In this document: in pieces, positions 37,809 to 50,910 of the stretch
Numbering within the stretch: the first letter of the stretch is position 1
Layout: each line of letters starts with the position of its first letter
Made by a program: the position numbers and the translations under genes
Source of the DNA: Flaccisagitta enflata
Lineage: Eukaryota; Chaetognatha; Sagittoidea; Aphragmophora
Direction: 5' to 3'
Length of the DNA: 64,000 nt
NCBI GenBank assembly: GCA_965153355.1
Contig: OZ231127.1
Coordinates: forward strand, 80,662,001-80,726,000
The notes under the pieces: generated by a model
Seen by the model: only the letters and a program-made list of their open reading frames with translations
The model's database searches: none
What the model was told of the DNA's origin: nothing

Positions 37809-38032
37809 TTAGGGGGCGTTTCTAGTCAAAGACGATCGCGTTTTGAAAGGGCCACTCGGTCGCTCGCTACGTTCGTTCGCTCGCACCGCTCACTCCGCTT
37901 ACTCGCTCCGCAGCGCTCCGCTTCGCTACGCTCGCTTCGCTCGCTCGCTCCGTTCACGGGCTCGCTCACTCACTTCGCTTACTCCCTCGTGGGACAGTTG
38001 AAATTCTTAAATATGTGTTTACACGCCCTAAA
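37809..38032 (+). mobile_element. Small interspersed repeat (family M), copy 2, inverted to 31058-31281
   Basis: TTAGGGGGCGTTTCTAGTCA at the left and ACACGCCCTAA at the right, with GCTCGCTTCGCTCGCTC-type internal repeats. It ends 44 bp before host exon 2 (38077). It matches the reverse complement of copy 1 over about 190 bp. Confidence 0.8.
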
Positions 38033-38076
38033 TCGGTGACTTGGCAATTTGATTTTGTTTCCTCCCCAATTCTCAG

Positions 38077-38141
38077 GACAAGATCCAATCCGGAGAAAAT
38101 TGCTCGAATTGGAAGGTAAACTCGCCTACCTCGGGGAAAAG
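38077..38141 (+). CDS. Unrecognised host gene, exon 2
   Basis: A 65 bp exon with acceptor TTCTCAG and donor AAAAG/GTAAGT. It reads QDPIRRKLLELEGKLAYLGE with a final K, a short charged amphipathic helix candidate. Two bases complete the Gly codon begun by exon 1 (31044). It ends in phase 0. The exon called next (43360) needs phase 1, so at least one exon between 38.14 and 43.36 kb is missing from this model. Confidence 0.55.
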
Positions 38142-38373
38142 GTAAGTACGGGATCAAAATAAGCATTTTCTCTTTTCATTTCATTTGATTCAAATTCATA
38201 AGCATGGAACTAAGAATGTGGAATTTTCCCTCGATTTAAATCATGAAATGGGAAAGCCTCTTTCAGTGTGAAACTCCGTGGGAAAACTAATTTACGCACA
38301 GTTAAGCTTTACTAAAGCGTATGGCAAGGGACCAGTTAGAATTATGCAAAGAGACCAATTCAAAATTTTGGCT

Positions 38374-38993
38374 TATAAATAACCTTGGGGACAAAAAAAA
38401 TGGCGGATTTTTGAAACCTTTCTTTCAAACTATAACGCAATATAACATAAGAAAAATGGATTAAAATTTGGGATGCCTGTAAAGCCCTTTGAAAGATCTT
38501 TCATTTGCGTCGTGTCTAGTATATGTAGCTTTATTCGTTTAGAAATGGCATAGGTTTGAAGAAAAATATCACCGATTGGAAAATGGGCAAATATTGTCTT
38601 TTTTTCAATTAGCAATTTTTGCCACAACGTTTTTCTTTATAATGCAATTCAGAATTGTCACAGCTACTTGATATCCATAAGCAAATTGAAGAACTTCGAA
38701 TTTTCTTCAAAATGGCGCCAAGAACGAATTTTTTACTCAATGCGTTTAGTTTCTATGTTTCAACAAACAAAATCATGTAAATCCTATAGTGAATTCTCAA
38801 AAAACCAAACAACCTGTCTTCATCCCAATGCCATTTCTAAAAGAAAAAAGCTAGGACAACCAGCAACATCTCATTTGAAAGATCTTTGGCAGAGCTTCAA
38901 AATGGTCACCGATTTGATATGGTTTTTCTCAATTTAAGGTACTTAGAATTAGTTTTCCAAAATCCGCCATTTTTTATGTCCCCATGGTTATAC
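38374..38993. mobile_element. Foldback element
   Basis: The left terminus (GGGGACAAAAAAAATGGCGG) and the right terminus (CCGCCATTTTTTATGTCCCC) are inverted. GAAAGATCTTTCATTTG and TTTAGAAATGGCAT recur inverted inside. No coding capacity. Confidence 0.7.
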
Positions 38994-39219
38994 GCTACTG
39001 TGAAGCTACTTTATAGCCAATATAGAAACAGCTGCAAATACTCATGGGACTGTGAGTTGCGTGGTTTGTAGGTGGGCATGTCTCAATATATGCAATAGCA
39101 GATGCGCACTAGCGATAAGCCACTGTAATGATGAATTTTGAGTCTTGACGCCGTGCCGGTTGATGTTGCACTGGGTAAGAGAAAAGGCAGAGAAAAAAAC
39201 ATAACTCTACCATTTCTGC

Positions 39220-39472
<253 letters not shown>

Positions 39473-39559
39473 TGGTTTTGTCGCTTTGATTTTCTAATTG
39501 CATGTCACGAACTCGTTTTGTGTTGCTTCTCTTTTGTCGTTTTGAATGAACCATTATGT

Positions 39560-39790
39560 AAACCGAGAATTCCGTCTTTTTCTTTCGTCTCATCTCTGTC
39601 CCTCATTCTTGACTTGTCAAGCCATCTCTGTCCGTTCCGTCCGCTGATCTGTCCCTTTCTGTCCCTCATTCTTGACTTGTCATACCATCTCTGTCCGTTC
39701 TGACCGCTTATCCGTCCCTCTCTGTCCCTCATTCTTGACTTGTCATCCCATCTCTGTCCGTTCTGACCGCTTATCTGTCCCTCTCCGTCC
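39560..39790. repeat. About 60 bp tandem repeat (CTGTCCCTCATTCTTGACTTG)
   Basis: Three to four imperfect units built on TCTGTCCGTTCTGACCGC and TCATTCTTGACTTGTCA. Confidence 0.75.
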
Positions 39791-39852
39791 GGCGCTGTTC
39801 TATCCTTTTTTGGAGAAGCATTGTCTTCCTCCGCATCTTCGCCAAAATCTGT

Positions 39853-39912
<60 letters not shown>

Positions 39913-39914
39913 GC

Positions 39915-39960
<46 letters not shown>

Positions 39961-39966
39961 GCAACA
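39853..39966. repeat. (CAA)n microsatellite
   Basis: About 110 bp of CAA with two interruptions. It could encode Gln or Asn runs, and a missing exon of the host gene could lie here (39.8-40.04 kb), but no convincing splice sites were found. Confidence 0.9.
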
Positions 39967-40069
39967 GAACATTTCCTTACAACCCAGCCAGCAACCGCCA
40001 ACAATTGGCTGGGCTGCCTGTCTGCATCAATGCATAATTACCCTCAATGGAATAATGTCGATATAAACG

Positions 40070-41255
40070 GAAAGCATCGCATGTAAAAGCATGTGGGAAG
40101 CCTCATCTCCATCAGCCGACGAAAGAGCCTCTTGCCAGCAGTTCCATCGCGTTACTTTACTGTCACAATGGCCAGCTCCCTATGAATCTATGATTATCAT
40201 CAGTCTTCTCCATTACTGCCTCTCCAAAATCTGGTCCTCCATTATCGCCATGATGGGCCCTTAAGTTTTAGACTTACAAGCCCACCATGCACCATTTAGC
40301 ACTCTCCTTTGCCACCCTTTGCCACCCTCAACCTGCCTTCCGTGACCATTGTATTGACCAGCCTTCTATTATCGCCAACGCCGGCCGTCTAAGCTTTGGT
40401 CGCAAAACCAGCCATTTCTGACCCGTTTGCCTGCGCCTGTTACCTTTGCCGGACATAAACCTCGGTCAAATTAATCGATCACTTTTGCCAGCAACCTGTA
40501 ATTTTTGTCAGTCATTTAGCTGCTTTAAGTATGTTTTAGTATGTTTGTCCTTATTGCCTATTCTCGCATGAACTACAGCTCCTAACCTAACGATGGCAAG
40601 ACCTAAAAAATGATTGGGCGCACAGGGACTTTGTACTCTCAAGGATTTTTTTTCGTAATTGCGTAAACTAGGTTCGTTTTGAGAAAGATCGAAAGTCGAT
40701 AACTAAAGAAAGCGAAGAATGATTCAGAAAGAAAATCGCAGAACAGAAAGAAAACAACAACTCGCAAATGAAAGAAAGCAAAAATACGAGAAGAAAAAAA
40801 TAATAATTTCCCTCAGTTCAAAAGATCAACAACGACGAAGAAAAGAGTGAATACATGAGAAAGGAAAGCAGAGACAACTGCACTTTGTATGATATGATTC
40901 TTTTTCTCTCGGAAAACATATCAGATGACAATCTTTTTATTTTAGACATAAGATACGATTCAAGATCTGCTATCTTGGACTTTAAAACAATCGTAAAGTT
41001 CTTGACTTGTTGTTATGTGTTAGGACGAATTTGAAAAGACAGAAAGCGCAAAAAAAAAAAAAAAAAACAAATAAGAAAAAAAAAACAAAAAGAAAGCAAA
41101 ACAGAAAAAAGACTCACTGATCATGGACGCTTCGTCATTCTTTTTATTAAGGATGAAAGGCGTGATTTTTCTTTCTTTTATCCTCGTTTTCGGTTGACAT
41201 GTCTCATAATCGTTTTCCGTTTCCCCACGTCAGCCTTTTTCTTAGAATTGTCTTC
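40070..41255. other. No gene seen
   Basis: 40.07-40.6 kb is ordinary sequence. 40.68-41.11 kb is A-rich with many GAAAG and AAAAAC runs. No exon or named repeat supported. Confidence 0.5.
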
Positions 41256-41260
41256 TCTTT

Positions 41261-41460
41261 TTTAGTCGCGTGCATGCGACTCTACACCCCGCTTTGTCCG
41301 TCCGTCGGTTGATCAGTCGGCCAGTCGGTTAGTCCCCATTTTACTTTTTTAATCAATTTCATTTCTTTCAGTCATTTCAAGTCTTTTTAGGGTAAACTAA
41401 TTCATTCTACGTCATTCTAAGTCAATCTGTAAGTCTCGCACGCGACTTATAGGTCTTGTT
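41261..41460 (+). mobile_element. H1 hairpin-headed repeat, complete short copy
   Basis: TTTTAG, then AGTCGC-GTGCAT-GCGACT (41265-41282), CTACACCCCGCTTTGTCC and GTCGG-like repeats. The far end has a second small hairpin AAGTC...CGACTT followed by ATAGGTCTTG. About 200 bp long. Confidence 0.75.
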
Positions 41461-42194
41461 TCTTTTATAAATGCAATCGTTCTTCTCTCTTCGGACCGCG
41501 ATTTTCTGTCCACGTCCTTGTACGTATCCATTTGTTTAGCCGTTTGTCGGTTTGTCGATCCTTTACTGGTGCTGGTACTTTTCAGCATTTGTTAATTTCG
41601 CCACTTGCAAGTAGAGTTGAACCCCACAATAACGGATATCAACGGTTCAACGAATTCTTTTATAGGCAGATTTTCGTTATTGTCAATATAGATGAAGTTT
41701 ACCCAACACATCCTTTTTACCAAAAAAAAAAAATAGGCAAACATGACTTTGTCTTTAACGCCTCGGCATCGGCATCTCAGGACATCCTTTTCAATCAACC
41801 AATGTCCTTCATGATGATATTTGACAACCATAACTAAATACAACTCAGTCCGCAGTAAGACCAAAAAATAAAAGGAGAAAAAAAAAGAAAAGAAAAGGAA
41901 AAGGGGAGAAAAATGGAAACTTGTAAATACCAAAGACTCGTCGCGAAAAATGGTAAGATGAATAATCGAATGGAAGAGGGGGTTGGGGGTTTTTGGAGGT
42001 AATGGTGAAGTATCCCCCATCTAGGCACATTCACACGCATACGCACCCACACACGCACACGCCCTTTTACTTTTAATGATCATCTACCCACACGCTGACC
42101 ATGTGGCAAATGCAATGAAAGTATGATACATAGAATCCTAAACTCATCCCAACTGTTGGGACAACTGTCACCACCACTGTGAATGCACCCTTTC

Positions 42195-43310
42195 TTTGTG
42201 TCCCATGGTGAATTTACCCCAAACAAACGGTCATTATTTTCTGTAGACTTTCCTCGGTCTGGGCCTCCCCTCTTTAAGCTCTACTGTGAATGCACCCTGA
42301 ACAAGCAGTCATCATTTTCCTTTGACTTTCCTCGGTCTGGGCCTCCCCTCTTTGAGTCCCACTGTGAATGTACCCTCAACAAACAGTCATCATTTTATTA
42401 AACTTTCCCCGGTCTGGGCCTCCCTTTCTTTGAGTCCCACTGTGCATGTATCCTCAACAAATGATCATCATTTTCTGTACACTTTCCCCGGTCTGGGCCT
42501 CCCCTTCTTTGAGTCCCACTGTGAATGTACATAAAACAAACGGTCATCATTTTCTGTACACTTTCCCCAGTCTGGGCCTCCCCTCCTTTAGCCCCATTGT
42601 GAATGTACTCTCAACAAACGGTCATCATTTACTGTAGACTTTCCCCAATCTAGGCCTCCCCTCCTTTAGCCCTATTGCAAATGTACTCTCAACAAACGGT
42701 CATCCTTTACTGTAGACTTTCCCCGGTCTGGGCTTCCCCTCCTTTAGCCCCATTGTGAATGTACCCTCAACAAACGGTCATCATTTTCCTTAGACATTCC
42801 CCTTTCTGGGCCTCCCCTCTTTGAGTCCCACTGTGAATGCACCCTCAACAAACGGTCATCATTTTCTGTAGACTTTCCCCGGTCTGGGCCTTCCCTTCTA
42901 TGAGTTCCAATGTGAATGTACCCTCAACAAATGATCATCATTTTCTGTAGACTTTCCCCGATCTGGGCCTCCCCTTCTTTAAGCCCCACTGTGAATGTAC
43001 CCTCAACAAACGGTCATCATTTTCTGTGGACTTTCCCCGGTCTGGGCCTTCCCTTCTATGAGTTCCAATGTGAATGTACCCTGAACAAATGGTCATCATT
43101 TTCTGTAGACTTTCCTCGGTCTGGGCCTCCCCTTCTTTGAGTCCCACTATGAATGTACCCCCAACAAACGGTCATCATTTTCTGTAGACTTTCCCCGGTC
43201 TGGGCCTTCCCTTTTATGAGTTCCAATGTGAATGTACCCTGAACAAATGGTCATCATTTTCTGTAGACTTTCCCCGGTCTGGGCCTCCCCTTCTTTGAGT
43301 CCTTGAACAA
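42195..43310. repeat. Minisatellite, unit about 78 bp, about 14 copies
   Basis: Each unit contains TGTGAATGTACCCTCAACAA, ACGGTCATCATTTTCTGTAG and TTTCCCCGGTCTGGGCCTCC. It ends 50 bp before the host exon at 43360. Confidence 0.9.
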
Positions 43311-43359
43311 ACAACGAAAAATTGTTTTTCCGGCGTGTTTTTGTTTGTTTGCATCGCAG

Positions 43360-43876
43360 ATAATGGCTCCACTCACAGAATAAGTAACAACATTCACCAC
43401 CACAACGACGACGACGACGACGACGAAGTAGACGACGAAGTAGACGATGACCACGACAACGACGAAGATGACGACGATGAAAAAGACGATGGCGACGAAG
43501 AAAAAGGACGACTACTACGCGGTGATGATGGTGGTGAAGTTGATGATGGAGAGGAAGATGATGAGTATGTTAATGAAGATGAGAATGACGTCATCGACAG
43601 AAATAAAAATGTGACCTCTACAACCTTTGGTAAATCTATCTCCAGTTCTTTGAAATTCAATTTAGCATCTGCTCAACCTCCTCGTCCTCATCAATCTCAT
43701 CCTCGTCCTCATCGTCTTCATCGTCGTCGTCGTCGTCGTCTTGGAGGTCAATCAGCTGAATTTCTCAACTTTTCAACTCAATTTTCTGCCTTCTCGAGAA
43801 TTCTCAGAAGCTGGAACAACAAATTAACCAAGTTTTTGTATCGGAAACCGAAAGTGAAGTTAAAAGTGACTCCAAG
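43360..43876 (+). CDS. Unrecognised gene, acidic/basic low-complexity exon (host exon 3 or later)
   Basis: A 517 bp open exon with acceptor GCATCGCAG and donor CCAAG/GTAATT (phase 2). It encodes a strongly acidic Asp/Glu run (about 60 residues), then DENDVIDRNKNVTSTTF, a Pro/His/Arg patch (HRLHRRRRRRLGG) and a basic end (KFLYRKPKVKLKVTP). The last codon is completed exactly by the exon starting at 44373. No domain recognised. Assignment to the same gene as the 30597 and 38077 exons is an assumption from strand and order, since phases show a missing exon between them. Confidence 0.55.
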
Positions 43877-44372
43877 GTAATTGATTTTTAACTGAACAGT
43901 GTATGAAAGATCCCAACACTTAACGATCTTTTCCCAATAATAGTTTATTAATTATTCTGCGTGTCTTCCTTGTCTGATTTTTAAATTAAAGATTTAAAAA
44001 AAAAAAGAATTTCTATAATCGAAGATTAGTCTCGATTTAATGCAACCCAATTTTCAGTGAAATTCAAAGGATTTGCCAAGAAGTGAGAGCAGTACAGTAT
44101 TTCTAATTTTCTACGAGTGATTGTGGATTCTCACTGCTACAATTATACACATTTTGCATACTGCCATTCGAATTCATTTGTTCAGAGGGTAGAAACCCGC
44201 AACGTTTGTTACATTTAACGTAGAACAAATGGCGATCATTATCAGCAGTTTAAGCTTGTCCCGAATGAATCTGCAAAAATATTCGCACACAAGGAAAAAG
44301 AAATTGTCACCTTTTAGTCAGTTTTACTTATTCATGAAACATTTCGCCCCCCCCCCCATATTCTACTCCCAG

Positions 44373-44574
44373 GCGTTTTTTCGCTTTTGTGTTGGTTTGT
44401 TTGTTGATATTCACGATCCGTTTGTTGTGGTTGTCAATGTTGTCTATGATGGACCAACACGTTGGTCGTTCCATCCTCTTGATGGCGTTGACCATCTTCT
44501 CTGAATGTCGAGGACTACAAAAAGCCATGGAAGAAAACAAACAACCAGGACTCGACCTCAACATGTCACAAAAG
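44373..44574 (+). CDS. Unrecognised gene, membrane-segment exon
   Basis: Acceptor TACTCCCAG and donor CAAAAG/GTCAGT. It joins 43876 in phase and reads RFFAFVLVCLLIFTIRLLWL, SMLSMMDQHVGRS, ILLMALTIFSECRGLQKAM and ENKQPGLDLNMSQ. There is one clear membrane segment and perhaps a second, then a short hydrophilic tail. A basic stretch just before the membrane segment suggests the N-terminal part is cytosolic. The next exon was not found; the following sequence is 600 bp of GA/CA repeats and then the 9.5 kb repeat block. Confidence 0.5.
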
Positions 44575-44602
44575 GTCAGTGGGAGTGGGAGGGAGAAGGG
44601 GG

Positions 44603-45168
<566 letters not shown>

Positions 45169-45486
45169 CAGCGGACAAAACACAATAGGTATATATATCA
45201 CTCCGTTGGTTTTGATTCAACCTACTGATGCTGAACAGAATGCTGTAAACAACAACTGGTTGTTGAAATTACAGCCGGCTGTTAAGTTACAAAGTTGGCA
45301 AAAATCCAACTTTCACCAAATAGAATGAAACCTGCAGATTCATAATCCTGATGAAATTCTGGAAAGTTTGATATGTCATAACATATAGTTTTATATAAAA
45401 ATAAAAACTTCTATTGAATATTAATCCGGGGGCTGAATATTAATTTCCCGAGCTCGAGCTACGAGCTGTGATTTTGCTAAGTCCGG

Positions 45487-45735
45487 AGTCGATGTGAATA
45501 TTAATTTGTTCCACCAACTGACGCCACGATGCCATGGTGCCACCATGGCAACTCATTGAGCTTTTCATAGGACGCCACGCACTCGCCAAATATCCAGCCA
45601 GAGTCGATGTGAATATTATTTGTTCCACCAGTGAACTGAGTCGATGTGAATATTAATTTGTTTCACCAATCAACACCATGATGCCATGATGCTACAATGG
45701 CATTTCAAGAGCTCGCCATAAGACGCCACGTGCTT
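45487..45735. repeat. Two to three diverged tandem units of 50-160 bp
   Basis: GAGTCGATGTGAATATTAATTTG is repeated at 45487, 45601 and 45639. GACGCCACG...GCCAAATAT is repeated at about 45570 and 45722. The GAGTC...GAATATT motif links this part to the satellite and CT spacers further right. Confidence 0.65.
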
Positions 45736-45865
45736 GCCAAATATTCTTCCATCCTTATATTCCCATTGTCTCATAGTTGAGATTTGAGTCACTCGGAATA
45801 TTAATGCATTTTTGGATGACCACTCTTTTTAATATTCCATCTGTCTCGGAAGGACCTCAATCTCT

Positions 45866-45937
45866 GAGCTTTAGCAGGATTCGAACTGGTGACCTTGACA
45901 TCCGCAGTCAAGCCACTTACCCCTGGGCCACCGGAGC
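45866..45937 (-). pseudogene. tRNA-like sequence (SINE head or tRNA pseudogene)
   Basis: The minus strand has an A-box-like TGGCCCAGGGG, an anticodon-arm-like TTGAC..GTCAA and a B-box-like AGTTCGAATCC at tRNA spacing. The acceptor ends do not pair and the T stem is weak, so a working tRNA is unlikely. A tRNA-derived SINE is the simplest reading. Confidence 0.55.
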
Positions 45938-46068
45938 TGGGTGATATACTGAGGAAGGGTTGTGATCAGTATCTTTTGCAGAAACTCAGTATGAGTCTAT
46001 GGAAATATTATTTTATAAAATAAGGATGATGAAATATTCATATTGACTCAATCGTTAATGTACATAAC

Positions 46069-46071
46069 TGC

Positions 46072-46105
<34 letters not shown>

Positions 46106-46107
46106 GC

Positions 46108-46155
<48 letters not shown>

Positions 46156-46168
46156 GTGTGTGTGTGTG

Positions 46169-46241
<73 letters not shown>
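46069..46241. repeat. (TTG)n-(GT)n-(CT)n compound microsatellite
   Basis: TTG repeats to about 46155, a short GT run, then CT to 46241. Confidence 0.95.
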
Positions 46242-46244
<3 letters not shown>

Positions 46245-46245
<1 letters not shown>

Positions 46246-49200
46246 ACTGAAGAGACTAAGTGACTGAGTCTATGTATATATTCATCCATCTATATTGTGT
46301 CAATTAAAATTCCCATCGACTAAAACAGTGTGACTACCTACAAAATACAGATTGGAACTAAAGACTCGTCTTGATAACTGAAGTGAACTGAGGAGCATGA
46401 GTAACTGAGTCTATGTGAATATTCATCCATCTATATTGTGTCAATTAATATTCCCATTGAATCAAAGAGTGTGACCACCTACGGAATACAGAATGTTAGA
46501 TAAAGATTGAACTAAGAACTCATCTGGATAACTGAAGTGATCTAAGGAGCTTTGAGTGACTGAGTATATGTGAATATTCATTCATATATGTTGTGTCAAT
46601 TAATATTCCCATTGACTCAAAGAGTGTGACCACTTACAAAATACAGAATGATAGATGAAGATTGAACTAAGAACTCATCTGGATAATTGAAGTGAACTGA
46701 GGAGCATGAGTAACTGAGTCTATGTGAATATTCATCCATCTATATTTTGTCAATTAATATTTCCATTGAATCAAAGAGTGTGACCACCTACGAAATACAG
46801 AATGACAGATGAAGATTGAACTAAGAACTACTCTGGATAATTGAAGTGATATGAGGAGCATGAATGACTGATTCTGTGTGAATATTCATCCATATATGTT
46901 GTGTCAATTGATATTCCCATTGACTCAAAGAGTGTGACCACCTACGAAATACAGGATGATAGAAAGAGATTGAACTAAGAACTCATCTGGATAATTGAAG
47001 TGATTTGAGGAGCATGAGTGACTGAGTCTATGTGAATATTCATCCATATATGTTGTGTCAATTAATGTTCCCATTGACTCAAAGAGGTTGACTACCTACA
47101 GAATACAGAATCATAGATGAAGATTGAATTAAGAACTCATCTGGATTACTGAATTGATCTAAGGAGCTTGAGTGACTGAGTCTATGTGAGTATTCATCCA
47201 TATATGGTGTGTCAATTAATAATCCCATTGACTCAAAGAGTGTGACCACCTATGAAATACAGAATGATAGATGAAGATTGAACTACGAACTCATCTGGAT
47301 TATTGAAGTGATCTGAGGAGCATGAGTGACTGAGTCTATGTGAATATTCATCCATATATGTTGTGTAAATTATGATTCCCATTGACTCAAAGAGGGTGAC
47401 TACCTACAGAATACAGAATGATAGATAAAGATTGAACTAAGAACTACTCTGGATAATTGAAGTGATCTGAGGAGCTTGAATGACTGAGTCTATTTGAATA
47501 TTCATCCATAAATCATGTGTCAATTAATGTTCCCATAGACTGAAAGAGTGTCACTACCTACAGAATACAGAATGATAGATGAAGATTGAATTAAGAACTC
47601 ATCTGGATTACTGAATTGATCTAAGGAGCTTAAGTGACTGAGTATATGTGAATATTCATCCATATATGGTGTGTCAATTAATACTCCCATTGACTCAAAG
47701 AGTGTGACCACCTACAAAATACAGAATGATAGATGAAGATTGAACTAAGAACTCATCTGGATAATTGAAGTGATATGAGGAGCATGAATGACTGAGTCTG
47801 TGTGATTATTCATCCATATATGTTGTGTCAATTAATATTCCCATTGACTCAAAGAGTGTGACCACCTACGAAATACAGAATGATAGATAAAGATTGAACT
47901 AAGAACTACTCTGGATAATTGAAGTGATATGAGGAGCATGAATGACTGAGTCTGTGTGAATATTCATCCATATATGTTGTGTCAATTAATGTTCCCATTG
48001 ACTCAAAAAGGGTGGCTACCTACAGAATACAGAATGATAGATGAAGATTGAATTAAGAACTCATCTGGATTACTGAATTGATCTAAGGAGCTTGAGTGAC
48101 TGAGTCTATGTGAATATTCATCCATATATGGTGTGTCAATTAATATTCCCATTGACTCAAAGAGTGTGACCACCTATGAAATACAGAATGATAGATGAAG
48201 ATTGAACTAAGAACTCATCTGGATAATTGAAGTGATATGAGGAGCATGAATGACTGAGTCTGTGTGAATATTCATCCATATATGTTGTGTCAATTAATAT
48301 TCCCATTGACTCAAAGAGAGTGACCACCTACGAAGTACAGAATGATAGATAAAGATGGAACTAAGAACCACTCTGGATAATTGAAGTGATATGAGGAGCA
48401 TGAATGACTGAGTCTGTGTGAATATTCATCCATATATGTTGTGTCAATTAATATTCCCATTGACTCAAAGAGTGTGACCACCTACAAAATACAGGATGAT
48501 AGATAAAGATTGAACTAAGAACTCATCTGGATAATTGAAGTGATTTGAGGAGCATGAGTGACTGAGTCTATGTGAATATTCATCCATATATGTTGTGTCA
48601 ATTAATAATCCCATTGACTCAAAGAGGGTGACTACCTACAGAATACAGAATGATAGATTAAGATTGAACTAAGAACTACTCTGGATAATTGAAGTGATAT
48701 GAGGAGCATGAATGACTGAGTCTGTGTGAATATTCATCCATATATGTTGTGTCAATTAATATTCCCATTGACTCAAAGAGTGTGACCACCTACGAAATAC
48801 AGAATGATAGATAAAGATTGAACTAAGAACTCATCTGGATAATTGAAGTGATTTGAGGAGCATGAGTGACTGAGTCTATGTGAATATTCATCCATATAAG
48901 TTGTGTCAATTAATATTCCCATTGACTCAAAGAGGGTGACTACCTACAGAATATAGAATAATAGATGAAGTTTGAACCAAGAACTACTCTGGATAATTGA
49001 AGTGATCTGAGGAGCATGAGTTACTGAGTCTATGTGAATATTCATCCATATATCATGTGTTAATTAATATTCCCTTTGACTCAAAAAGTGTGACTACCTA
49101 CAAAATACAGAATGATAGATGAAGATTGAACTAAGAACTCATCTGGATAATTGAAGTGATATGAGGAGCATGAATGACTGAGTCTGTGTGAATATTCATC

Positions 49201-50910
49201 CATATATGTTGTGTCAATTAACATTCCCATTGACTCAAAGAGTGTGACCACCTACAAAATACAGAATGATAGATAAAGATTGAACTAAGAACTACTCTGT
49301 ATAATTGAAGTGATATGAGGAGCATGAATGACTGAGTCTTTGTGAATATTCATTCATATAAGTTGTGTCAATTAATATTCCCATTGACTCAAAGAGTGTG
49401 ACAACCTATGAAATATAGGATGATAGATAAAGATTGAACTAAGAACTCATCTGGATAATTGAAGTGATTTGAGGAGCATGAGTGACTGAGTCTATGTGAA
49501 TATTCATCCATATATGTTGTGTCACTTAATGTTTTCATTGACTCAAAGAGGGTGACTACCTACAGAATACAGAATGATAGATGAAGATTGAATTAAGAAC
49601 TCATCTGGATTACTGAATTGATCCAAGGAGCTTGAGTGACTGAGTCTATGTGAATATTCATCCATATATGGTGTGTCAATTAATATTCCCATTGACTCAA
49701 CGAGTGTGACCACAGAATGATAGATGAAGATTGAACTAAGAACTCATCTGTATAATTGAAGTGATATGAGGAGCATGAATGACTGAGTCTGTGTGAATAT
49801 TCATCCATATATGTTGTGTCAATCAATATTCCCATTGACTCAAAGAGTGTGACCACCTACGAAATACAGAATGATAGATAAATATTGATCTAAGAACTAC
49901 TCTGGATAATTGAAGTGATATGAGGAGCATGAATGACTGAGTCTGTGTGAATATTCATTCATATATGTTGTGTCAATTAATATTCCCATTGACTCAAAGA
50001 GTGTGACCACCTACAAAATACAGGATGATAGATAAAGATTGAACAAAGAACTCATCTGGATAATTGAAGTGATTTGAGGAGCATGAGTGACTGAGTCTAT
50101 GTGAATATTCATCCATATATGTTGTGTCAAGTAATAATCCCATTGACTCAAAGAGGGTGATTACCTACAGAATACAGAATGATAGATTAAAATTGAACTA
50201 AGAACTACTCTGGATAATTGAAGTGATATGAGGAGCATGAATGCATGAGTCTGTGTGAATATTCATCCATATATGTTTTGTCAATTAATATTCCCATTGA
50301 CTCAAAGAGTGTGACCACCTACGAAATACAGAATGATAGATAAAGATTGAACTAAGAACTCATCTGGATTATTGAAGTGATTTGAGGAGCATGAGTGACT
50401 GAGTCTATGTGAATATTCATCCATATATGTTGTGTCAATTAATATTCCCATTGACTCAAAGAGGGTGACTACCTACAGAATACAGAATGATAGATGAAGA
50501 TTGAACTAAGAACTACTCTGGATAATTGAAGTGATCTGAGGAGCATGAGTGACTGAGTCTATGTGAATATTCATCCATATATCATGTGTTAATTAATGTT
50601 CCCTTTGACTCAAAAAGTGTGACTACCTACAGAATACAGAATGATAGATGAAGATTGAACTGAGAACTACTCAGGATAACTGAAGTGATCTGCGGAGCAT
50701 GAGTGACTAAGTCTATGTGAATGTTCATCCATCTATGTTGTGTCTGTTAGTATTCCCATCGACTCAAAGATTGTGACTACCTACAGAATACAGAATGATA
50801 GATGAAGATTAAACTAAGAACTACTCTGGATAACTGAAGTTATCTGAGGAGCATGGTTGACTGAGTCTATGTGAATATTCATCCATCTATCTTGTGTCAA
50901 ATAATATTCC
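46245..50910. repeat. 154 bp satellite array, about 30 copies
   Basis: The unit contains TCAATTAATATTCCCATTGA, CTCAAAGAGTGTGACCACCT, TACAGAATGATAGATGAAGA and GAGTCTATGTGAATATTCAT. The 154 bp period was measured at 47821 to 47975. Copies differ by scattered changes in an apparently mixed order, with GAACTCATCTGG and GAACTACTCTGG variants alternating. AT-rich, non-coding. Confidence 0.9.
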
